Source: Bordetella genomosp. 1
GTDB lineage: Bacteria; Pseudomonadota; Gammaproteobacteria; Burkholderiales; Burkholderiaceae_B
Length of the DNA stretch: 64,000 nucleotides
Direction of reading: 5' to 3'
NCBI RefSeq assembly: GCF_002261335.1
Contig: NZ_NEVL01000003.1
Coordinates: 1,674,001-1,738,000 of the forward strand
Shown here: positions 19,726 to 32,390 of the stretch, one piece after another
How the letters are laid out: the number at the start of each line of letters is the position of its first letter
Numbering within the stretch: the stretch's first letter is position 1
Notes under the pieces: generated by a model
Told to the model about the DNA's origin: nothing
Databases searched by the model: none
Seen by the model: only the letters and a program-made list of their open reading frames with translations
Position numbers and translations under genes: made by a program

Positions 19726-20124
19726 ATGCCCCACATCGTCATCCATCTGTCCGGCCAGCCCGACCCCGCCCGCGACCGCCGCATCGTGCAAGCCACCATG
19801 GACCTCACGCACGAGGTCCTGGGCAAGGACCGCGCGGTGATCGCCATTACGCTGCTGCACGTGGCGCCCGAGCAGTGGTACATCGCGGGCCGCAGCCTGG
19901 CCGAGCTGGGCCGCAATGCCTTCCATCTCGACATCAGCGTCACCGACGAGACCAACACCAAGGCGGAAAAGGCGCGCTTCCTGGCCGCGGTGCATGCGGC
20001 CTTCGCCGAGATCCTGGCGCCGCTCTCGGAGGTGTCGTACGTGCACGTGATCGACGCGCGCGCGGCCGCCTACGGTTACGGCGGGCGCACCCAGGAATAC
20101 CGGCATCAGCACCGCGCCGCCTGA
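19726..20124 (+). CDS. Tautomerase-family protein
   Basis: This 132-residue protein begins MPHIVIHLSG, so removal of the initiator methionine exposes the N-terminal proline that tautomerases use as catalytic base. It is about twice the size of the 62-residue 4-oxalocrotonate tautomerase, in line with the longer tautomerase group. AGGAG lies 6 bases before the ATG. The divergent LysR gene probably controls it. Substrate is unknown. Confidence 0.85.
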   Translation: MPHIVIHLSGQPDPARDRRIVQATMDLTHEVLGKDRAVIAITLLHVAPEQWYIAGRSLAELGRNAFHLDISVTDETNTKAEKARFLAAVHAAFAEILAPLSEVSYVHVIDARAAAYGYGGRTQEYRHQHRAA

Positions 20125-20140
20125 ACCGCGCGGCCATGAA

Positions 20141-20168
20141 AAAGGGCGCATCGTTGCCGATGCGCCCT
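20141..20168. terminator. Bidirectional terminator between the tautomerase gene and typA
   Basis: An 11-bp stem (AGGGCGCATCG at 20143-20153 with CGATGCGCCCT at 20158-20168) closes a TTGC loop. On the minus strand five T residues follow the stem, suiting typA; on the plus strand the T run is weak (TCTT). Confidence 0.85.
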
Positions 20169-20194
20169 CTTCACAGGCTCGAGGCTGCCAGCGC

Positions 20195-22015
<1,821 letters not shown>

Positions 22016-22026
22016 AGCAGGGTCCT

Positions 22027-22767
22027 TTAAGTTCGGTTGGCGGGCAGCAGGCCCGCCGGCAATTCGTTCAGTGCAAGCAGCGCCGTCTTGGGATCGGGCA
22101 TCGCCTGCAAGGCTTCGAGGGTTACGGCGCGATCGAGCGTGAATGGCCCGACTTGCGTACGCCGCAACGCCGCCAGGTGGCCGTAGCATCCCAACGCCCG
22201 CCCGATGTCCTGGGCCAGGGTACGGATGTACGTCCCTTTACTGCACGCCACATCGATCTCTGCCTGCATGCCATCACAGGACAGCAGCTCGATGCGGTGG
22301 ATGGTCACCCGCCGCGGCGGGCGCTCCAATTCAATGCCGGCACGCGCATACTCATAGAGCGGCTTGCCGTCGCGCTTGAGCGCGGAATACATGGGCGGAA
22401 TCTGCTCGATGCTGCCCTGGAAACGTGACAGCACGTCGAGGACCTGCTCGCGCGTCACGCCGGCAAAGCCTGCGTCGGCGCGCGCCACGATGTTGCCGGT
22501 GAGGTCGCCGCTGTCGGTTTCTTCACCGAACTGGATGAGCGCACGGTAGGTCTTGTCGGCATCGAGCATCGCGCCGGAAATCTTGGTCGCGCGGCCCATA
22601 CAGCAGAGCAGCAGACCCGTCGCGAACGGGTCCAGCGTGCCGGTATGGCCGGCCTTGGCCGCGTCCATGGCACGCCGCGCACGCTGCAAAGCGTGATTGC
22701 TCGACAAGCCCACGGGTTTGTCGAGCAGCAGCACACCATCGAGCGCGAGCCCGCGTCGTTTGGCCAT
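22027..22767 (-). CDS. truB: tRNA pseudouridine-55 synthase
   Basis: This 246-residue enzyme converts U55 in the T-loop of tRNAs to pseudouridine. The catalytic aspartate lies in [14 protein letters not shown], and the start [18 protein letters not shown] is typical. It is somewhat shorter than E. coli TruB (314 residues), as the C-terminal PUA-type extension is reduced. It sits 45 bp after rbfA in the translation operon. Confidence 0.96.
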   Translation of the reverse strand: MAKRRGLALDGVLLLDKPVGLSSNHALQRARRAMDAAKAGHTGTLDPFATGLLLCCMGRATKISGAMLDADKTYRALIQFGEETDSGDLTGNIVARADAGFAGVTREQVLDVLSRFQGSIEQIPPMYSALKRDGKPLYEYARAGIELERPPRRVTIHRIELLSCDGMQAEIDVACSKGTYIRTLAQDIGRALGCYGHLAALRRTQVGPFTLDRAVTLEALQAMPDPKTALLALNELPAGLLPANRT

Positions 22768-22812
22768 CGTCTAGATCCGGAAAAAAGCGAAAAAACAGCG
22801 ACGACAGCCCGA

Positions 22813-23211
22813 TCAGGACTGGTCTTCGGGTTCGTCGGGCACGCCGGAATGGGGCCCACGATTGGCGCGGTCGATCAGCATCGACATTTCGATGCCACGC
22901 GTGATCTGCGGATCGTGATAGAAGCGCAGGGTCGGTACGGTGTGGATATGCAGCAGCTTGTAGAGCTGCGAATGCAGCCAGCCGGCCTTCTCGTTCAGCA
23001 AGGCAGCAGCGGTCTCGGGCTCGGCGCCCAAGACCGTGAAGTGGACCTTGGCATGTGCGTAGTCGGCCGACAGCTCCACGCCCGAGAGCGTGATCAAGCC
23101 AGCGCGGGACATGTCGATCTCGCGCTGGATGATCCCGGCCAGATCCTTCTGGATCTGGTCGGCCAGCCGCAGGTTGCGGCCGGGGATGGATTTGGACTTG
23201 TGACGGCTCAT
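22813..23211 (-). CDS. rbfA: 30S ribosome-binding factor A
   Basis: This 132-residue protein has the single KH-like domain of RbfA, which helps mature the 5' end of 16S rRNA in the small subunit. The pattern [18 protein letters not shown] opening (here [14 protein letters not shown]) and the [15 protein letters not shown] segment are typical. The C-terminus is acidic. It lies 30 bp after infB, in the conserved order infB-rbfA-truB. Confidence 0.95.
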   Translation of the reverse strand: MSRHKSKSIPGRNLRLADQIQKDLAGIIQREIDMSRAGLITLSGVELSADYAHAKVHFTVLGAEPETAAALLNEKAGWLHSQLYKLLHIHTVPTLRFYHDPQITRGIEMSMLIDRANRGPHSGVPDEPEDQS

Positions 23212-23241
23212 GTGGAAAACAACTTGAATCGCACGTTTGCT

Positions 23242-26200
23242 TTACAGCGTACGCGCAATTTCCTTGATTTCAAAGACTTCCAGCTGGTCGCCCACCTGGA
23301 GATCGTTGTTGCCGCGCAGCGTCAGGCCGCAATCGAAGCCCGATTTGACTTCCTTGACGTCGTCCTTGAAGCGGCGCAGCGAATCGAGCTGGCCGGTCCA
23401 TTGGACCACGTTGTTGCGCAGCAGGCGGACCTGCGAATCGCGACGCACCAGACCGTCGAGAACCATACAACCGGCGACGGTGCCGATGCGCGAGATCGTG
23501 TAGACCTCGCGGATCTCGACCAGGCCGATGACTTCTTCGCGCTTTTCCGGGGCCAGCATGCCCGACATGGCCGCCTTCACCTCATCCACGGCGTCGTAGA
23601 TGATGTTGTAGTAGCGCAGGTCGATGCCGTTGTTCTCGGCCAGCTTCTTGGCGCTCTGTTCGGCGCGCACGTTGAAGCCGATCACGACGGCATTGGAGGC
23701 GATCGCCAGGTTGACGTCGCTTTCGGAGATACCACCCACGGCGGCGTGAACCACCTGGACGCGCACTTCGTCGGTCGAGAGCTTGGTGAGCGCAGCCACC
23801 AGCGCTTCCTGCGAACCCTGCACGTCGGTCTTGACGATGAGGGGCAGGGTCTGGGTGCCTTCGCCCATGTTGTCGAACATCGACTCGAGCTTGGCGGCCT
23901 GCTGGCGGGCCAGCTTGACGTCGCGGAACTTGCCCTGGCGGAACAGCGCGATTTCGCGCGCCTTGCGCTCGTCGGACAGGACGATCAGCTCGTCGCCGGC
24001 GGCGGGCACGTCGGTCAGGCCCTGGATTTCGCAGGGGATCGACGGACCGGCGGTCTGGATCTGCTTGCCGTTTTCGTCGAGCATGGCACGCACGCGGCCG
24101 AAGCTCGCGCCGGCCAGGATCACGTCGCCGCGCTTGAGCGTGCCGCTCTGGACCAGGATGGTGGCCACGGGGCCACGGCCCTTGTCGAGGCGCGCTTCGA
24201 TCACCAGGCCCTTGGCCGGGGCGTCGACCTGCGCCTTGAGTTCGAGGATTTCGGCCTGCAGCAGCACGTTTTCGAGCAGATCGTCGATGCCGGCGCCGGT
24301 CTTGGCCGACACGGCCACGAACGGCACGTCGCCGCCGTACTCTTCGGGCACGACCTCTTCGGCCACCAGTTCCTGCTTGACGCGGTCCGGGTTGGCATCG
24401 GGCTTGTCGATCTTGTTCACGGCCACGACCAGCGGCACGCCGGCAGCCTTGGCATGGTGAATGGCTTCACGCGTCTGGGGCATCACGCCGTCGTCGGCGG
24501 CAACCACCAGGATCACGATGTCGGTGGCCTTGGCGCCACGGGCACGCATGGCCGTGAAGGCCTCGTGGCCCGGGGTGTCGAGGAACGTCACGACGCCGCG
24601 GCCGGTTTCGACGTGGTAGGCGCCGATGTGCTGCGTGATGCCGCCGGCTTCACCCGCGGCGACCTTGGCGCGGCGGATGTAGTCGAGCAGCGAGGTCTTG
24701 CCGTGGTCGACGTGGCCCATGACCGTGACGACCGGCGCACGCGGCAGCGATTCGGCTTCGGACGTGGCGGGCGTGAGGTCGAGGAAGGCTTCCGGATCGT
24801 CGAGCTTGGCGGCGATCGCGACGTGGCCGAGTTCTTCGACCACGATCATCGCGGTTTCCTGGTCCAGGACCTGGTTGATCGTGACCATCTGGCCCAGCTT
24901 CATCAGCTGCTTGATCACCTCGGCGGCCTTGACCGACATCTTGTGGGCCAGGTCGGCCACGCTGATGGTCTCGGGGACGTGGATCTCACGCGCGATGAAT
25001 TCCTGCGCCACCGGCTCGTTGCGGCGATCGTTGTGCTGGTTGCGCTGGTTGCGGCCACCCTTGCCGCCGCCCTTGCCACCGGCACGCCAGCCATCGCGCG
25101 AGGCGGGGGCGGCGGGCTTGTCGGCAGGCTTCTTGCGCGACGCGTCGTCATTCCAGGTCGACGAGACTTCGGCCGTCTTGATGACCTTCTTGGCGCCGGG
25201 CGCGGCGGGCTTGGCGTCTTTCTTGGCGCCAGGCGCGGCCGGCTTGCCGGCGGGCTTGTGCAGCGTGCCGGAGATGGCGGTGGGCGCGGGCTCCGGCTCG
25301 GGAGCGCGCAGCACCTTGCGCGGACGGTTCAGCATCTCGCGCAGCGCGGCGGCTTCGGCCTCGGCGGCGGCGCGGCGCGCCTCTTCACGCGGACGGTCGG
25401 AGCCCGACGCGGCAGCGGCGGCGAGCGGCGGCGCGGCGCGGCGCGCGTCGGGACGCGCGGCAGCCTTGGGCGCTTCCTGGCGCGCAGCAGCCTTGGGGGC
25501 TTCGGGTTGGTTCTTCGCAGCGGGTGCGGCGGCCGGGGTCTTGGGGTTCAGATCAGTTTGAGCGTGCACAACAGGTTCAGGCCGAGCGCCATCGGATTTT
25601 TGCTCGGCGGCGGTTTCATTCTTGGCTTCGGGCTCGGCGGGCTGTGCCGGAGATTGATTGCGGGAAGCTTCGGGTTGGGAGTCGGATTGCGGCTCAGGTT
25701 GGGCCTGGGCAGCAGGTTCGGCGGGCGTTTCGGCGACCGGGGCCGGCGCGTCCTGGGGGGCCGCGGCGGCCGGCTCGGGAGCCGGTGCGGGCGCGGGTTC
25801 GGCCACGGGGGCCTCAGGCGCGGGGGCCACTTCGGCCTTCGGCGCTTCCTGCACGGCTTCAGCCTGGGGCGCTTGCGCAACCGCTTCGGCTTCAGGCGCC
25901 TGGGGAGCCGTCTCGTGCTGCACCTGCGGCTTTTCAGCCTCGGGGGCGGCAGCGGGCTGCTCGACAACGGGATCGGCCGCAGCGGCGGCGGCGCCGGCTT
26001 CGAGGGCCTCGGCGTTTTCCGCGGCCTGCTCGGCGGCCAGCTCGGCCGGATCGCGCTTCACGAAGACGCGCTTCTTGCGCACCTCGACCTGGATCGTGCG
26101 CGACCGACCCGTGGCGTCGGCCTGCCGGATCTCGGAAGTCTGGCGTCGCGTCAGCGTGATCTTCTTGCCTTCAGAGCCACCGTGCGCGCGCCGCAGCGAG

Positions 26201-26343
26201 TCGAGCAACTTCGCCTTGTCGCTGTCGGTGACGGAATCGTCGACCGATTTGAGGTCAACGCCGGCCGCACGCAACTGCTCCAGCAGCACGTTGGCAGGCA
26301 TTTTCAGCTCGGTAGCGAACTGGGCGACAGTATTACTCGACAT
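23242..26343 (-). CDS. infB: Translation initiation factor IF-2
   Basis: This 1033-residue GTPase brings initiator tRNA to the 30S subunit and promotes subunit joining. IF2-N domains lie at about residues 1-60 and just before the G domain. A long low-complexity Ala/Pro/Glu linker fills about residues 95-440. The G domain starts near residue 540 with GHVDHGKT, then DTPGHEAF and NKID. Domains II, III and the fMet-binding C-terminal domain follow. GGAAGAGAG precedes the ATG at 26343. E. coli IF-2 is 890 residues; the excess is in the linker. The initiator tRNA it uses is encoded at 32277. Confidence 0.97.
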   Translation of the reverse strand: MSSNTVAQFATELKMPANVLLEQLRAAGVDLKSVDDSVTDSDKAKLLDSLRRAHGGSEGKKITLTRRQTSEIRQADATGRSRTIQVEVRKKRVFVKRDPAELAAEQAAENAEALEAGAAAAAADPVVEQPAAAPEAEKPQVQHETAPQAPEAEAVAQAPQAEAVQEAPKAEVAPAPEAPVAEPAPAPAPEPAAAAPQDAPAPVAETPAEPAAQAQPEPQSDSQPEASRNQSPAQPAEPEAKNETAAEQKSDGARPEPVVHAQTDLNPKTPAAAPAAKNQPEAPKAAARQEAPKAAARPDARRAAPPLAAAAASGSDRPREEARRAAAEAEAAALREMLNRPRKVLRAPEPEPAPTAISGTLHKPAGKPAAPGAKKDAKPAAPGAKKVIKTAEVSSTWNDDASRKKPADKPAAPASRDGWRAGGKGGGKGGRNQRNQHNDRRNEPVAQEFIAREIHVPETISVADLAHKMSVKAAEVIKQLMKLGQMVTINQVLDQETAMIVVEELGHVAIAAKLDDPEAFLDLTPATSEAESLPRAPVVTVMGHVDHGKTSLLDYIRRAKVAAGEAGGITQHIGAYHVETGRGVVTFLDTPGHEAFTAMRARGAKATDIVILVVAADDGVMPQTREAIHHAKAAGVPLVVAVNKIDKPDANPDRVKQELVAEEVVPEEYGGDVPFVAVSAKTGAGIDDLLENVLLQAEILELKAQVDAPAKGLVIEARLDKGRGPVATILVQSGTLKRGDVILAGASFGRVRAMLDENGKQIQTAGPSIPCEIQGLTDVPAAGDELIVLSDERKAREIALFRQGKFRDVKLARQQAAKLESMFDNMGEGTQTLPLIVKTDVQGSQEALVAALTKLSTDEVRVQVVHAAVGGISESDVNLAIASNAVVIGFNVRAEQSAKKLAENNGIDLRYYNIIYDAVDEVKAAMSGMLAPEKREEVIGLVEIREVYTISRIGTVAGCMVLDGLVRRDSQVRLLRNNVVQWTGQLDSLRRFKDDVKEVKSGFDCGLTLRGNNDLQVGDQLEVFEIKEIARTL

Positions 26344-26419
26344 TAGGCTCTCTTCCCTATATGCAACTAATTACAAACTTCAACTCGCGGCGGACCGCCG
26401 GCCGGATGGGCGGGGCGGG

Positions 26420-27898
26420 TCATTCCTCGTCGAACCAGTGAGCGCGCGCACGCATGATCAGATCGCTTGCCTGGGCTTCGTCCAGGCCGGCGATTTCCGC
26501 CAGCTCGTCGGTCGAGAGCTCGGCCAGATCGTCACGGGTGTGCACCTGACGCTCGGCCAGCTTGCCAGCCAGCTCGGGCGTCACGCCTTCGAGTTCGAGG
26601 AGGTCCTGGGCCGTTTCGAGCCGCTCTTCCTGGGCAATCGCCTCGGTCAGCAGCGCGTTGCGGGCACGGGCACGCAGCTCGTTGATGGTGTCTTCGTCGA
26701 ACGCCTCGATTTCCAGCAGTTCCTGCATGGGCACGTAGGCGATTTCTTCGATGCCGGTGAAACCTTCGTCGATCAGGATGTCGGCGACTTCCTCGTCCAC
26801 GTCCAGCTTCTGCATGAAGGTGGCGCGCAGCGAGGTCCGCTCGGTTTCCTGACGGTTCAGGCTTTCTTCGGGCGTCATGATGTTGATCTGCCAGCCGGTC
26901 AGCTCGGAGGCCAGACGCACGTTCTGGCCCTTGGCGCCGATCGCCTTGGGCAGGTTTTCTTCGTCGACCACGACGTCCATCGCGTGCTTGTCTTCGTCGA
27001 CCACGATCGACTCGACGTTGGCCGGGGCCAGCGCGCCGATGACGAACTGGGCCGGATCTTCCGACCACAGCACGATGTCGACCTGTTCGCCGCCGAGCTC
27101 GTTGCGCACGGCGGTGACACGCGAACCGCGCATGCCGACGCAGGTACCGATCGGATCGATACGCTTGTCGTAGGCGATGACGGCGATCTTGGCGCGCACG
27201 CCGGCGTCGCGGGCGGCGGCCTTGATCTCGAGCAGGCCCTGTTCGATCTCGGGCACTTCGTTTTCGAAGAGCTGGCGGATGAACTCGGGCGAGGTGCGCG
27301 ACAGGATCACCTGCTGGCCACGGGCGGCGTGGTCGACACGCAGCACGAAGGCGCGGACGCGATCGCCGATGCGCAGGTTTTCCTTGGGGATCATTTCCGA
27401 GCGCGGCAGACGGGCTTCGATCTTGCCGGTCTCGATGATGGCATCGCCCTTGTCCATGCGCTTGATCGTGCCGGAGATGATGGTCTCGCCACGGTCGAGG
27501 AAGTCGTTGAGCACCTGCTCGCGCTCGGCGTCACGGATCTTCTGCAGGATCGCCTGCTTGGCGGCCTGCGCGCCGATACGGCCGAATTCGACCGGCTCGA
27601 GCGGCTCTTCGATGTAATCGCCCTCGGCGATGCCCGGCACGATTTCCTGGGCGTCCGACAGCATTTCCTGCTTGTCGGGCTCTTGCAGGCCGGCCTCGTC
27701 AGGCACGACGAGCCACCGGCGGAAGCCCTCGTGGCTGCCGGTTTCGCGATCGATCGAGACGCGGATATCGGCGTCTTCCTTGAAACGCTTTTTCATGGCC
27801 GAAGCCAGTGCGCCTTCCAGCGCCCCGAACACGACATCCCGCGCGACGTTTTTCTCACGCGCCAGCGCATCGACCAACAGAAGAATTTCGCGACTCAT
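26420..27898 (-). CDS. nusA: Transcription termination/antitermination factor NusA
   Basis: This 492-residue protein has the standard order: RNA-polymerase-binding N-terminal domain, S1, KH1 and KH2 RNA-binding domains (about residues 130-345), and two C-terminal helix-hairpin-helix repeats that bind the alpha subunit or lambda-N-like factors. NusA prolongs pausing and assists intrinsic termination. Its start codon overlaps the rimP stop as ATGA, so the two are translationally coupled. It may regulate its own operon through the hairpin before rimP. Confidence 0.97.
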   Translation of the reverse strand: MSREILLLVDALAREKNVARDVVFGALEGALASAMKKRFKEDADIRVSIDRETGSHEGFRRWLVVPDEAGLQEPDKQEMLSDAQEIVPGIAEGDYIEEPLEPVEFGRIGAQAAKQAILQKIRDAEREQVLNDFLDRGETIISGTIKRMDKGDAIIETGKIEARLPRSEMIPKENLRIGDRVRAFVLRVDHAARGQQVILSRTSPEFIRQLFENEVPEIEQGLLEIKAAARDAGVRAKIAVIAYDKRIDPIGTCVGMRGSRVTAVRNELGGEQVDIVLWSEDPAQFVIGALAPANVESIVVDEDKHAMDVVVDEENLPKAIGAKGQNVRLASELTGWQINIMTPEESLNRQETERTSLRATFMQKLDVDEEVADILIDEGFTGIEEIAYVPMQELLEIEAFDEDTINELRARARNALLTEAIAQEERLETAQDLLELEGVTPELAGKLAERQVHTRDDLAELSTDELAEIAGLDEAQASDLIMRARAHWFDEE

Positions 27899-28392
27899 CG
27901 CTTTTTGCCCTTGAAATCCAGAACGGGATCCAGCTTGGCGCGCTCGATGTCAGCGAGCGTGAAGCTCAACACTTGGATATCGTCCTTCTTTGCCTCAAAT
28001 TCGAGACCGAACACGGTCTTGTCCTGAGCCGCGCCTTCTTCGGAAGACGCCGGCTCGGCCAGACGCAGGATGCCGGTAAACACTTTGCGACTCTCGATCG
28101 CCTCGCGCAGCTTGATCTCCACGCGTTCGCCGACGAAGCGGCGGAACTCCGCTTCGTTGCGCAACGGGCGATCGATGCCCGGCGAGCCGACCTCGAGCCG
28201 CTTGTAGTCGATGTTTTCGACCTCAAACACACGCGACAGCTGACGCGAGACCTGTTCGCAGTCTTCGATGCGCACGCCGCCCTCACGGTCGATCGTCACG
28301 CGCAGCAATCCCAGGGCGGCACGTTCGACATCGACGAGTTCGATGTCCATGCCAGCCAGCGCTTCTTCGGTCAGTGTGAATAAATCAGCCAT
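27895..28392 (-). CDS. rimP: Ribosome maturation factor RimP
   Basis: This 165-residue protein has the N-terminal alpha/beta domain and C-terminal SH3-like domain of RimP, needed for 30S maturation. The block [21 protein letters not shown] is diagnostic. It heads the operon rimP-nusA-infB-rbfA-truB-typA. Only a weak GAG serves as a ribosome binding site, and a terminator-like hairpin with eight T residues ends 6 bases before the ATG. Confidence 0.95.
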   Translation of the reverse strand: MADLFTLTEEALAGMDIELVDVERAALGLLRVTIDREGGVRIEDCEQVSRQLSRVFEVENIDYKRLEVGSPGIDRPLRNEAEFRRFVGERVEIKLREAIESRKVFTGILRLAEPASSEEGAAQDKTVFGLEFEAKKDDIQVLSFTLADIERAKLDPVLDFKGKKR

Positions 28393-28398
28393 ACGCTC

Positions 28399-28426
28399 AA
28401 AAAAAATGGGCTGTACGCCCAGCCCA
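28399..28426 (-). terminator. Terminator-like hairpin just before rimP (candidate attenuator)
   Basis: On the minus strand TGGGCTG pairs with CAGCCCA (7 bp) around a 6-base loop GGCGTA, followed directly by eight T residues. It ends 6 bases before the rimP ATG, so any transcript of the operon must read through it. It may end read-through from rluB, or serve as an attenuator for rimP-nusA-infB. Confidence 0.75.
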
Positions 28427-28623
28427 CCCTATCGCCCACCCGGCGCATGCCGGTTGGCAGCTCCTGGGCAGACCCAATGTTGCGACCTGCGTCGCCGGGG
28501 AATTTCGCCGCTGCGGCCGAGGCGGATGGGTGCGGCCAGGCTATCGGCCGGCCCTGCGCGAAGCGACTTCCTTCGCCTGCATCCCTCACAACCACGCACT
28601 GCCACCGGACCCAGCCGGCGCAG

Positions 28624-28665
28624 TCAGCTCAAAAACAGCGGTTCAAAAACAGCAGCTCAAAAACA
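28624..28665 (-). repeat. Three tandem 14-bp repeats in the rimP leader
   Basis: On the minus strand the units read TGTTTTTGAGCTGC, TGTTTTTGAACCGC and TGTTTTTGAGCTGA, with no bases between them. A short hairpin CACGCAAGCGTG lies just before the first unit (28664-28675). The repeats fall in the expected leader RNA of the rimP operon. Confidence 0.8.
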
Positions 28666-28762
28666 CGCAAGCGTGAAAACAAGCAACGCTGGCGCAGGTC
28701 TCCCCCGCCACCCACCGCAACTGCAGCAAGGGCAAAAGATACGCGCGCCATGAAAACGAATG

Positions 28763-28772
28763 ATTCTACCAG
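28763..28772 (-). promoter_or_regulatory. Candidate extended -10 promoter for the rimP operon
   Basis: On the minus strand TGGTAGAAT fits an extended -10 element (TG-N-TAGAAT, with TAGAAT at 28768-28763). The -35 region is not recognisable, which extended -10 promoters tolerate. It lies in the AT-richest part of the gap. Confidence 0.35.
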
Positions 28773-28946
28773 AAAATGGGAGAAATTACCTGATTCGTCG
28801 CGGGTTTACGCGTATTCGGGACGCATAAAAGGGATATCCCGAACCCGCGCGGCGCGCGCAGCGCACCGCCCCGCCTGGCTTGCCGGCCGACTGACGCGCG
28901 GGCGCCACATCGGCGCCCTGCCCGCCAGCCGGATCCGGCCGCTCGA

Positions 28947-30830
28947 TCAGCGGTCGCGTCCGCGACCGCCCATGAAGCCGAGACGGGACTCGTGCGCAGA
29001 GGCGCCCTTGGGCTGCCAATCGTCGCCGCGGCCGCCGCCGTTGCCACCATTACCACCGCCGCCGCCACCGCGACGGCCGCGCGTCTTGTTGCCCGCGCCG
29101 CCGGCCTTGTTGCCGTTGGGGGCCTTGCCGGCGCCGGACGCCTTGTTGCCACCGGCGGCCTTGTTGGCACCGCCGCCCGCCTGCTTGGCCGCGCGCGGCG
29201 GCTTGCCGCCCGCGCCACGCGGCTTCTGGACCGCGCCTTCCGCGCCACCGCCCGCCGCACCCGCACCCGCCGCATTGCGACCGGCGCCACGCGGCTTCTT
29301 GGGCCGGGCGTTGGCCGGCTTGTCGCCCTCGACCGCGACGGCGCGCGCCGGCGCGCGGCCGCCACCCGCCGCAGCGCCCTTGCGGGCACCGCCACGACCG
29401 GACTTGCCACCGCCTTCACCGCCGCGATTGCCATCGCCACCGCGATTGCCGCCCGCGGCGCCGGGACGGCCCTTGCCGCCGCGCGCGCCCCGGTTGCCCG
29501 AGGGCTCATTGCCGAGCGGATGGCCATTGGCATAGCCGCCGGTGATCATCAGGCCCGTGCCAAACGGATCGGAGGGACACGCGGCCGCCTGGCCGGCGCT
29601 GCCGACGCGGCCGCCCTGCAGCTTGCCGCGGCGGCCGATGCGCGCGCCATTCATGCCGTTGCGATCCATGGTGCCGAAGCCGGGGGGCAGCGCGCTGTCG
29701 TGCGACTGCGGCTGGCGCGACTTGCGGCGGCCGGAGCCCGATTCGCCGTCGTCGTCGCGCAGCAGGCCGAGCTGCACCATCAGCGCGGTGACCAGCGAGG
29801 GATCGAGCTCGTCCCAGCGGCCGCGCCGCAGGTTGCTCGGCAGCACCACATCGCCGAAGCGGGTGCGGATCAGGCGGCTGACGGTCACGCCGACCGCTTC
29901 GAACATGCGGCGCACTTCGCGGTTGCGGCCTTCCTGCAGCGTGACGCGGTACCAGCGGTTGCTGCCGTCGCCACCGATGTATTCGAACGAACCGAACGCG
30001 GCCAGGCCGTCTTCGAGCTCGATGCCCTCGGTGAGGGACTTGCGTTGCGCCTCGTCCATCTCGCCCAGCACGCGGACCGCGTACTCGCGCTCGGCGCCGT
30101 AGCGCGGATGCATGATGCGGTTGACCATGTCGCCCGAGGTCGTGAAGATCAGCAGGCCTTCGGTGTTCAGGTCGAGGCGGCCGACCGACAGCCATTTGCC
30201 GGTGCGCAGCTTGGGCAGGCGCGCGAACACGCTGGCGCGGCCGCCGGGGTCGTCGTGGCTCACGATCTCGCCGGCCGGCTTGTGATACAGGATCACGCGC
30301 GGCGGCTTCTTGGTGTTGGTGCGGGTGATCTGCTTGCCGTTGACGCGCACCTGATCGTTGGGCGCCACGCGCTGGCCGATGTGGGCCGGCTCGCCGTTGA
30401 CCGACACGCGGCCCGCCACGATCAGCTCTTCCATCTCGCGCCGCGAGCCGATGCCGGCGTCGGCCAGCACCTTGTGCAGCTTCGGCATCACCACGTCGGA
30501 GTTCAGGTACTTGCCCAGGCGCTGCTCGATGCGGGCGGTCTTGTCGAGATACGACAGGGCCTGCTCGGCATCGCGCTCGCCGTATTGCGCGTCTTCGGCG
30601 CTCTCGGCGGGTGCAGCGCCGACATTTTCCCCGGTGGCGGCTTCGGCATCGCCGCGGCGGCGGCGGAACGGCGTACGCAGCTTGCGGCCGCGACCGCGGC
30701 CACCGCCCTCGCCTTCGCCCGCGCCGGCCGAGGGGCCGTCGGCGGCGTCTGCGCCGTTCGCACCGATCACGTGATCGGCACCGTCATCGACAGGGAAATT
30801 GTCGTCCTGCATCGGTGTATTGGTTGTCAC
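28947..30830 (-). CDS. rluB: 23S rRNA pseudouridine synthase RluB with long basic tail
   Basis: The core is an RsuA/RluB-family enzyme that makes pseudouridine 2605 in 23S rRNA. An S4 domain (about residues 116-165) is followed by the catalytic domain (175-355) with D220 in [11 protein letters not shown]. Flanking it are a Gly/Arg-rich N-terminus and a Gly/Ala/Arg/Lys-rich tail of about 265 residues (360-627), likely disordered. I place the start at a GTG (30830) with GGAG 8 bases upstream; a TTG at 30851 and an ATG at 30812 are alternatives. It follows scpB closely in one transcript. Confidence 0.9.
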   Translation of the reverse strand: MTTNTPMQDDNFPVDDGADHVIGANGADAADGPSAGAGEGEGGGRGRGRKLRTPFRRRRGDAEAATGENVGAAPAESAEDAQYGERDAEQALSYLDKTARIEQRLGKYLNSDVVMPKLHKVLADAGIGSRREMEELIVAGRVSVNGEPAHIGQRVAPNDQVRVNGKQITRTNTKKPPRVILYHKPAGEIVSHDDPGGRASVFARLPKLRTGKWLSVGRLDLNTEGLLIFTTSGDMVNRIMHPRYGAEREYAVRVLGEMDEAQRKSLTEGIELEDGLAAFGSFEYIGGDGSNRWYRVTLQEGRNREVRRMFEAVGVTVSRLIRTRFGDVVLPSNLRRGRWDELDPSLVTALMVQLGLLRDDDGESGSGRRKSRQPQSHDSALPPGFGTMDRNGMNGARIGRRGKLQGGRVGSAGQAAACPSDPFGTGLMITGGYANGHPLGNEPSGNRGARGGKGRPGAAGGNRGGDGNRGGEGGGKSGRGGARKGAAAGGGRAPARAVAVEGDKPANARPKKPRGAGRNAAGAGAAGGGAEGAVQKPRGAGGKPPRAAKQAGGGANKAAGGNKASGAGKAPNGNKAGGAGNKTRGRRGGGGGGNGGNGGGRGDDWQPKGASAHESRLGFMGGRGRDR

Positions 30831-30847
30831 TGGGACAGCTCCAGATA

Positions 30848-32209
30848 TCAAACTTGGGAAGGCTTGCCGCCGGCAAGCGCATCATCATCTTCGTCGTTGG
30901 ACGGACTCGGCACTCCGGGTACGCCGGGCTGGGCCGCGGGCGCAGGAGGCACGATCTCGGGTTCTTGCAGGCCCGGCTGGAATTCCGGCACGGACGCGGG
31001 GGGCGTGGTTTCACCGGCCACGGAGGGCGGATCGATACGATCCGCCTGCGGCACCGGGACCTCCGGCACGATGGTGTCGCCCGGATGCACGCCCTGGAAT
31101 GCTTTTTCGGTGGTGTGCTGAGCGCCGACAGCCGGCGCTTGCGCCGCGGCGTCTTCGGCCCCGGCAGGCTCGGCGACCTGTGCGAGCGGGTCGACATCAG
31201 GGCGATCCACACCGCCCGCGCCAACCGCCTGCTCGCCGTCGCCTTCACCGGCACCCTCATCGACGGGCGCAGGCTGCGCCGGGTCGCCAATCAGGGCGTC
31301 GACATCGCGGCCGGCCTCCGAAAGCGGGGCTTCACCCGACGCCGGGTTTTCACCCGACGCTGCGGCCTCGCTGCGATCGACTTCGACCGCATTGTCGCCA
31401 TCACCCTGGGGCGTGGCGCCGGTGCTCTCGGCCTGCGAAACCGAAGATTCTACGCCATCCGCCGCCTCGGTGTCAGGCAATGCTTCAGGCGTGTGTGACG
31501 CCGTGGCCACGCCGACGTCGGAATCGGTGCTGTCGGCCGGCTCGCCATCGACGCCCGCCAGCTCGCCCTGCACGCCGGCCGGCGGCTCGCCCTCCTCCTG
31601 CGGCTCGGGCGCGAGGCCCTGGGCCTGGGCGATCTCTTCGGGCTGGATTTCCGCGCCGCCGAGGTCCAGCCCGGCCAGTGCCGCGGCGGCCTGCGCCGAT
31701 TCGAGCGGCGGCAGCTCGTCGAGCGCCCGCATGCCCAGGTCATCGAGAAACTGGCGCGTGGTGCCGAACAGCGCGGGCCGGCCCGGCGCATCGCGATGCC
31801 CGATCACCTCGATCCAGCCGCGATCCTCGAGCGCCTTCACGATCTGCGACGACACGGTCACGCCGCGGATGTCCTCGATATCCCCGCGCGTGACCGGCTG
31901 GCGCCAGGCCACGATGGCCAGGGTCTCGAGCACGGCGCGCGAATACTTGGGCGGCCGCTCGGGATTGAGGCGCTCGAGATAACGCTGCATGGCCGGACGG
32001 CTCTGAAACCGCCATCCCGAGGCCAGCTGCACCAGCTCCAGGCCGCGCTCATTCCATTGCGCCTGCAGCGTTTCGAGCCAGCCGCGCACGACGGCGTTGT
32101 CGTAGTCGGGATGCTCGCCGAAGAGCTTGCGCATCTCCGCGATCTGCATCGGCTGGCTCGCGCACAAAAGCGCGGTTTCCAGCACGAGGGTGGCTTCGTT
32201 ATCGTTCAT
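30848..32209 (-). CDS. scpB: Chromosome segregation and condensation protein ScpB with long acidic tail
   Basis: Residues 1-170 form the two winged-helix domains of ScpB, the kleisin-associated subunit of the SMC-ScpAB condensin. The segment [20 protein letters not shown] is diagnostic. Residues 173-453 are an Ala/Pro/Glu/Asp-rich tail without predicted fold, making the protein about twice the usual 170-220 residues. The ATG at 32209 has only a weak binding site. Its partner scpA is not adjacent. It lies upstream of rluB and divergent from the initiator tRNA gene. Confidence 0.93.
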   Translation of the reverse strand: MNDNEATLVLETALLCASQPMQIAEMRKLFGEHPDYDNAVVRGWLETLQAQWNERGLELVQLASGWRFQSRPAMQRYLERLNPERPPKYSRAVLETLAIVAWRQPVTRGDIEDIRGVTVSSQIVKALEDRGWIEVIGHRDAPGRPALFGTTRQFLDDLGMRALDELPPLESAQAAAALAGLDLGGAEIQPEEIAQAQGLAPEPQEEGEPPAGVQGELAGVDGEPADSTDSDVGVATASHTPEALPDTEAADGVESSVSQAESTGATPQGDGDNAVEVDRSEAAASGENPASGEAPLSEAGRDVDALIGDPAQPAPVDEGAGEGDGEQAVGAGGVDRPDVDPLAQVAEPAGAEDAAAQAPAVGAQHTTEKAFQGVHPGDTIVPEVPVPQADRIDPPSVAGETTPPASVPEFQPGLQEPEIVPPAPAAQPGVPGVPSPSNDEDDDALAGGKPSQV

Positions 32210-32235
32210 CGATACTCATTCATAAAACGGCAAAC

Positions 32236-32264
32236 TTGCACCAGGTTGGAATTCGGGTTATAGT
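32236..32264 (+). promoter_or_regulatory. Promoter of the initiator tRNA gene
   Basis: TTGCAC (32236-32241) and TATAGT (32259-32264) are 17 bases apart, the ideal sigma-70 spacing. The tRNA starts 12 bases after the -10 box. Confidence 0.8.
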
Positions 32265-32276
32265 TTCTTTCTCAGA

Positions 32277-32353
<77 letters not shown>

Positions 32354-32363
32354 AATTCGATAG

Positions 32364-32390
32364 AGGCCTGGCACATCGCCAGGCCTTTTT
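32364..32390 (+). terminator. Terminator after tRNA-fMet
   Basis: A 9-bp stem AGGCCTGGC/GCCAGGCCT with a 5-base loop is followed by a run of T, 10 bases after the tRNA end. Confidence 0.9.

Larger units (their letters stand above)
28393..28946. other. Leader and gap between rluB and rimP, no protein gene
   Basis: This 554-bp stretch has no convincing coding frame. On the minus strand it holds, in transcription order, a candidate promoter (28763-28772), three tandem 14-bp repeats (28624-28665), and a terminator-like hairpin next to rimP (28399-28426). The distance from the -10 box to the rimP start is about 370 bases, so the operon would have a long untranslated leader. E. coli has a tRNA gene (metY) upstream of this operon; none is present here. 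Confidence 0.6.
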
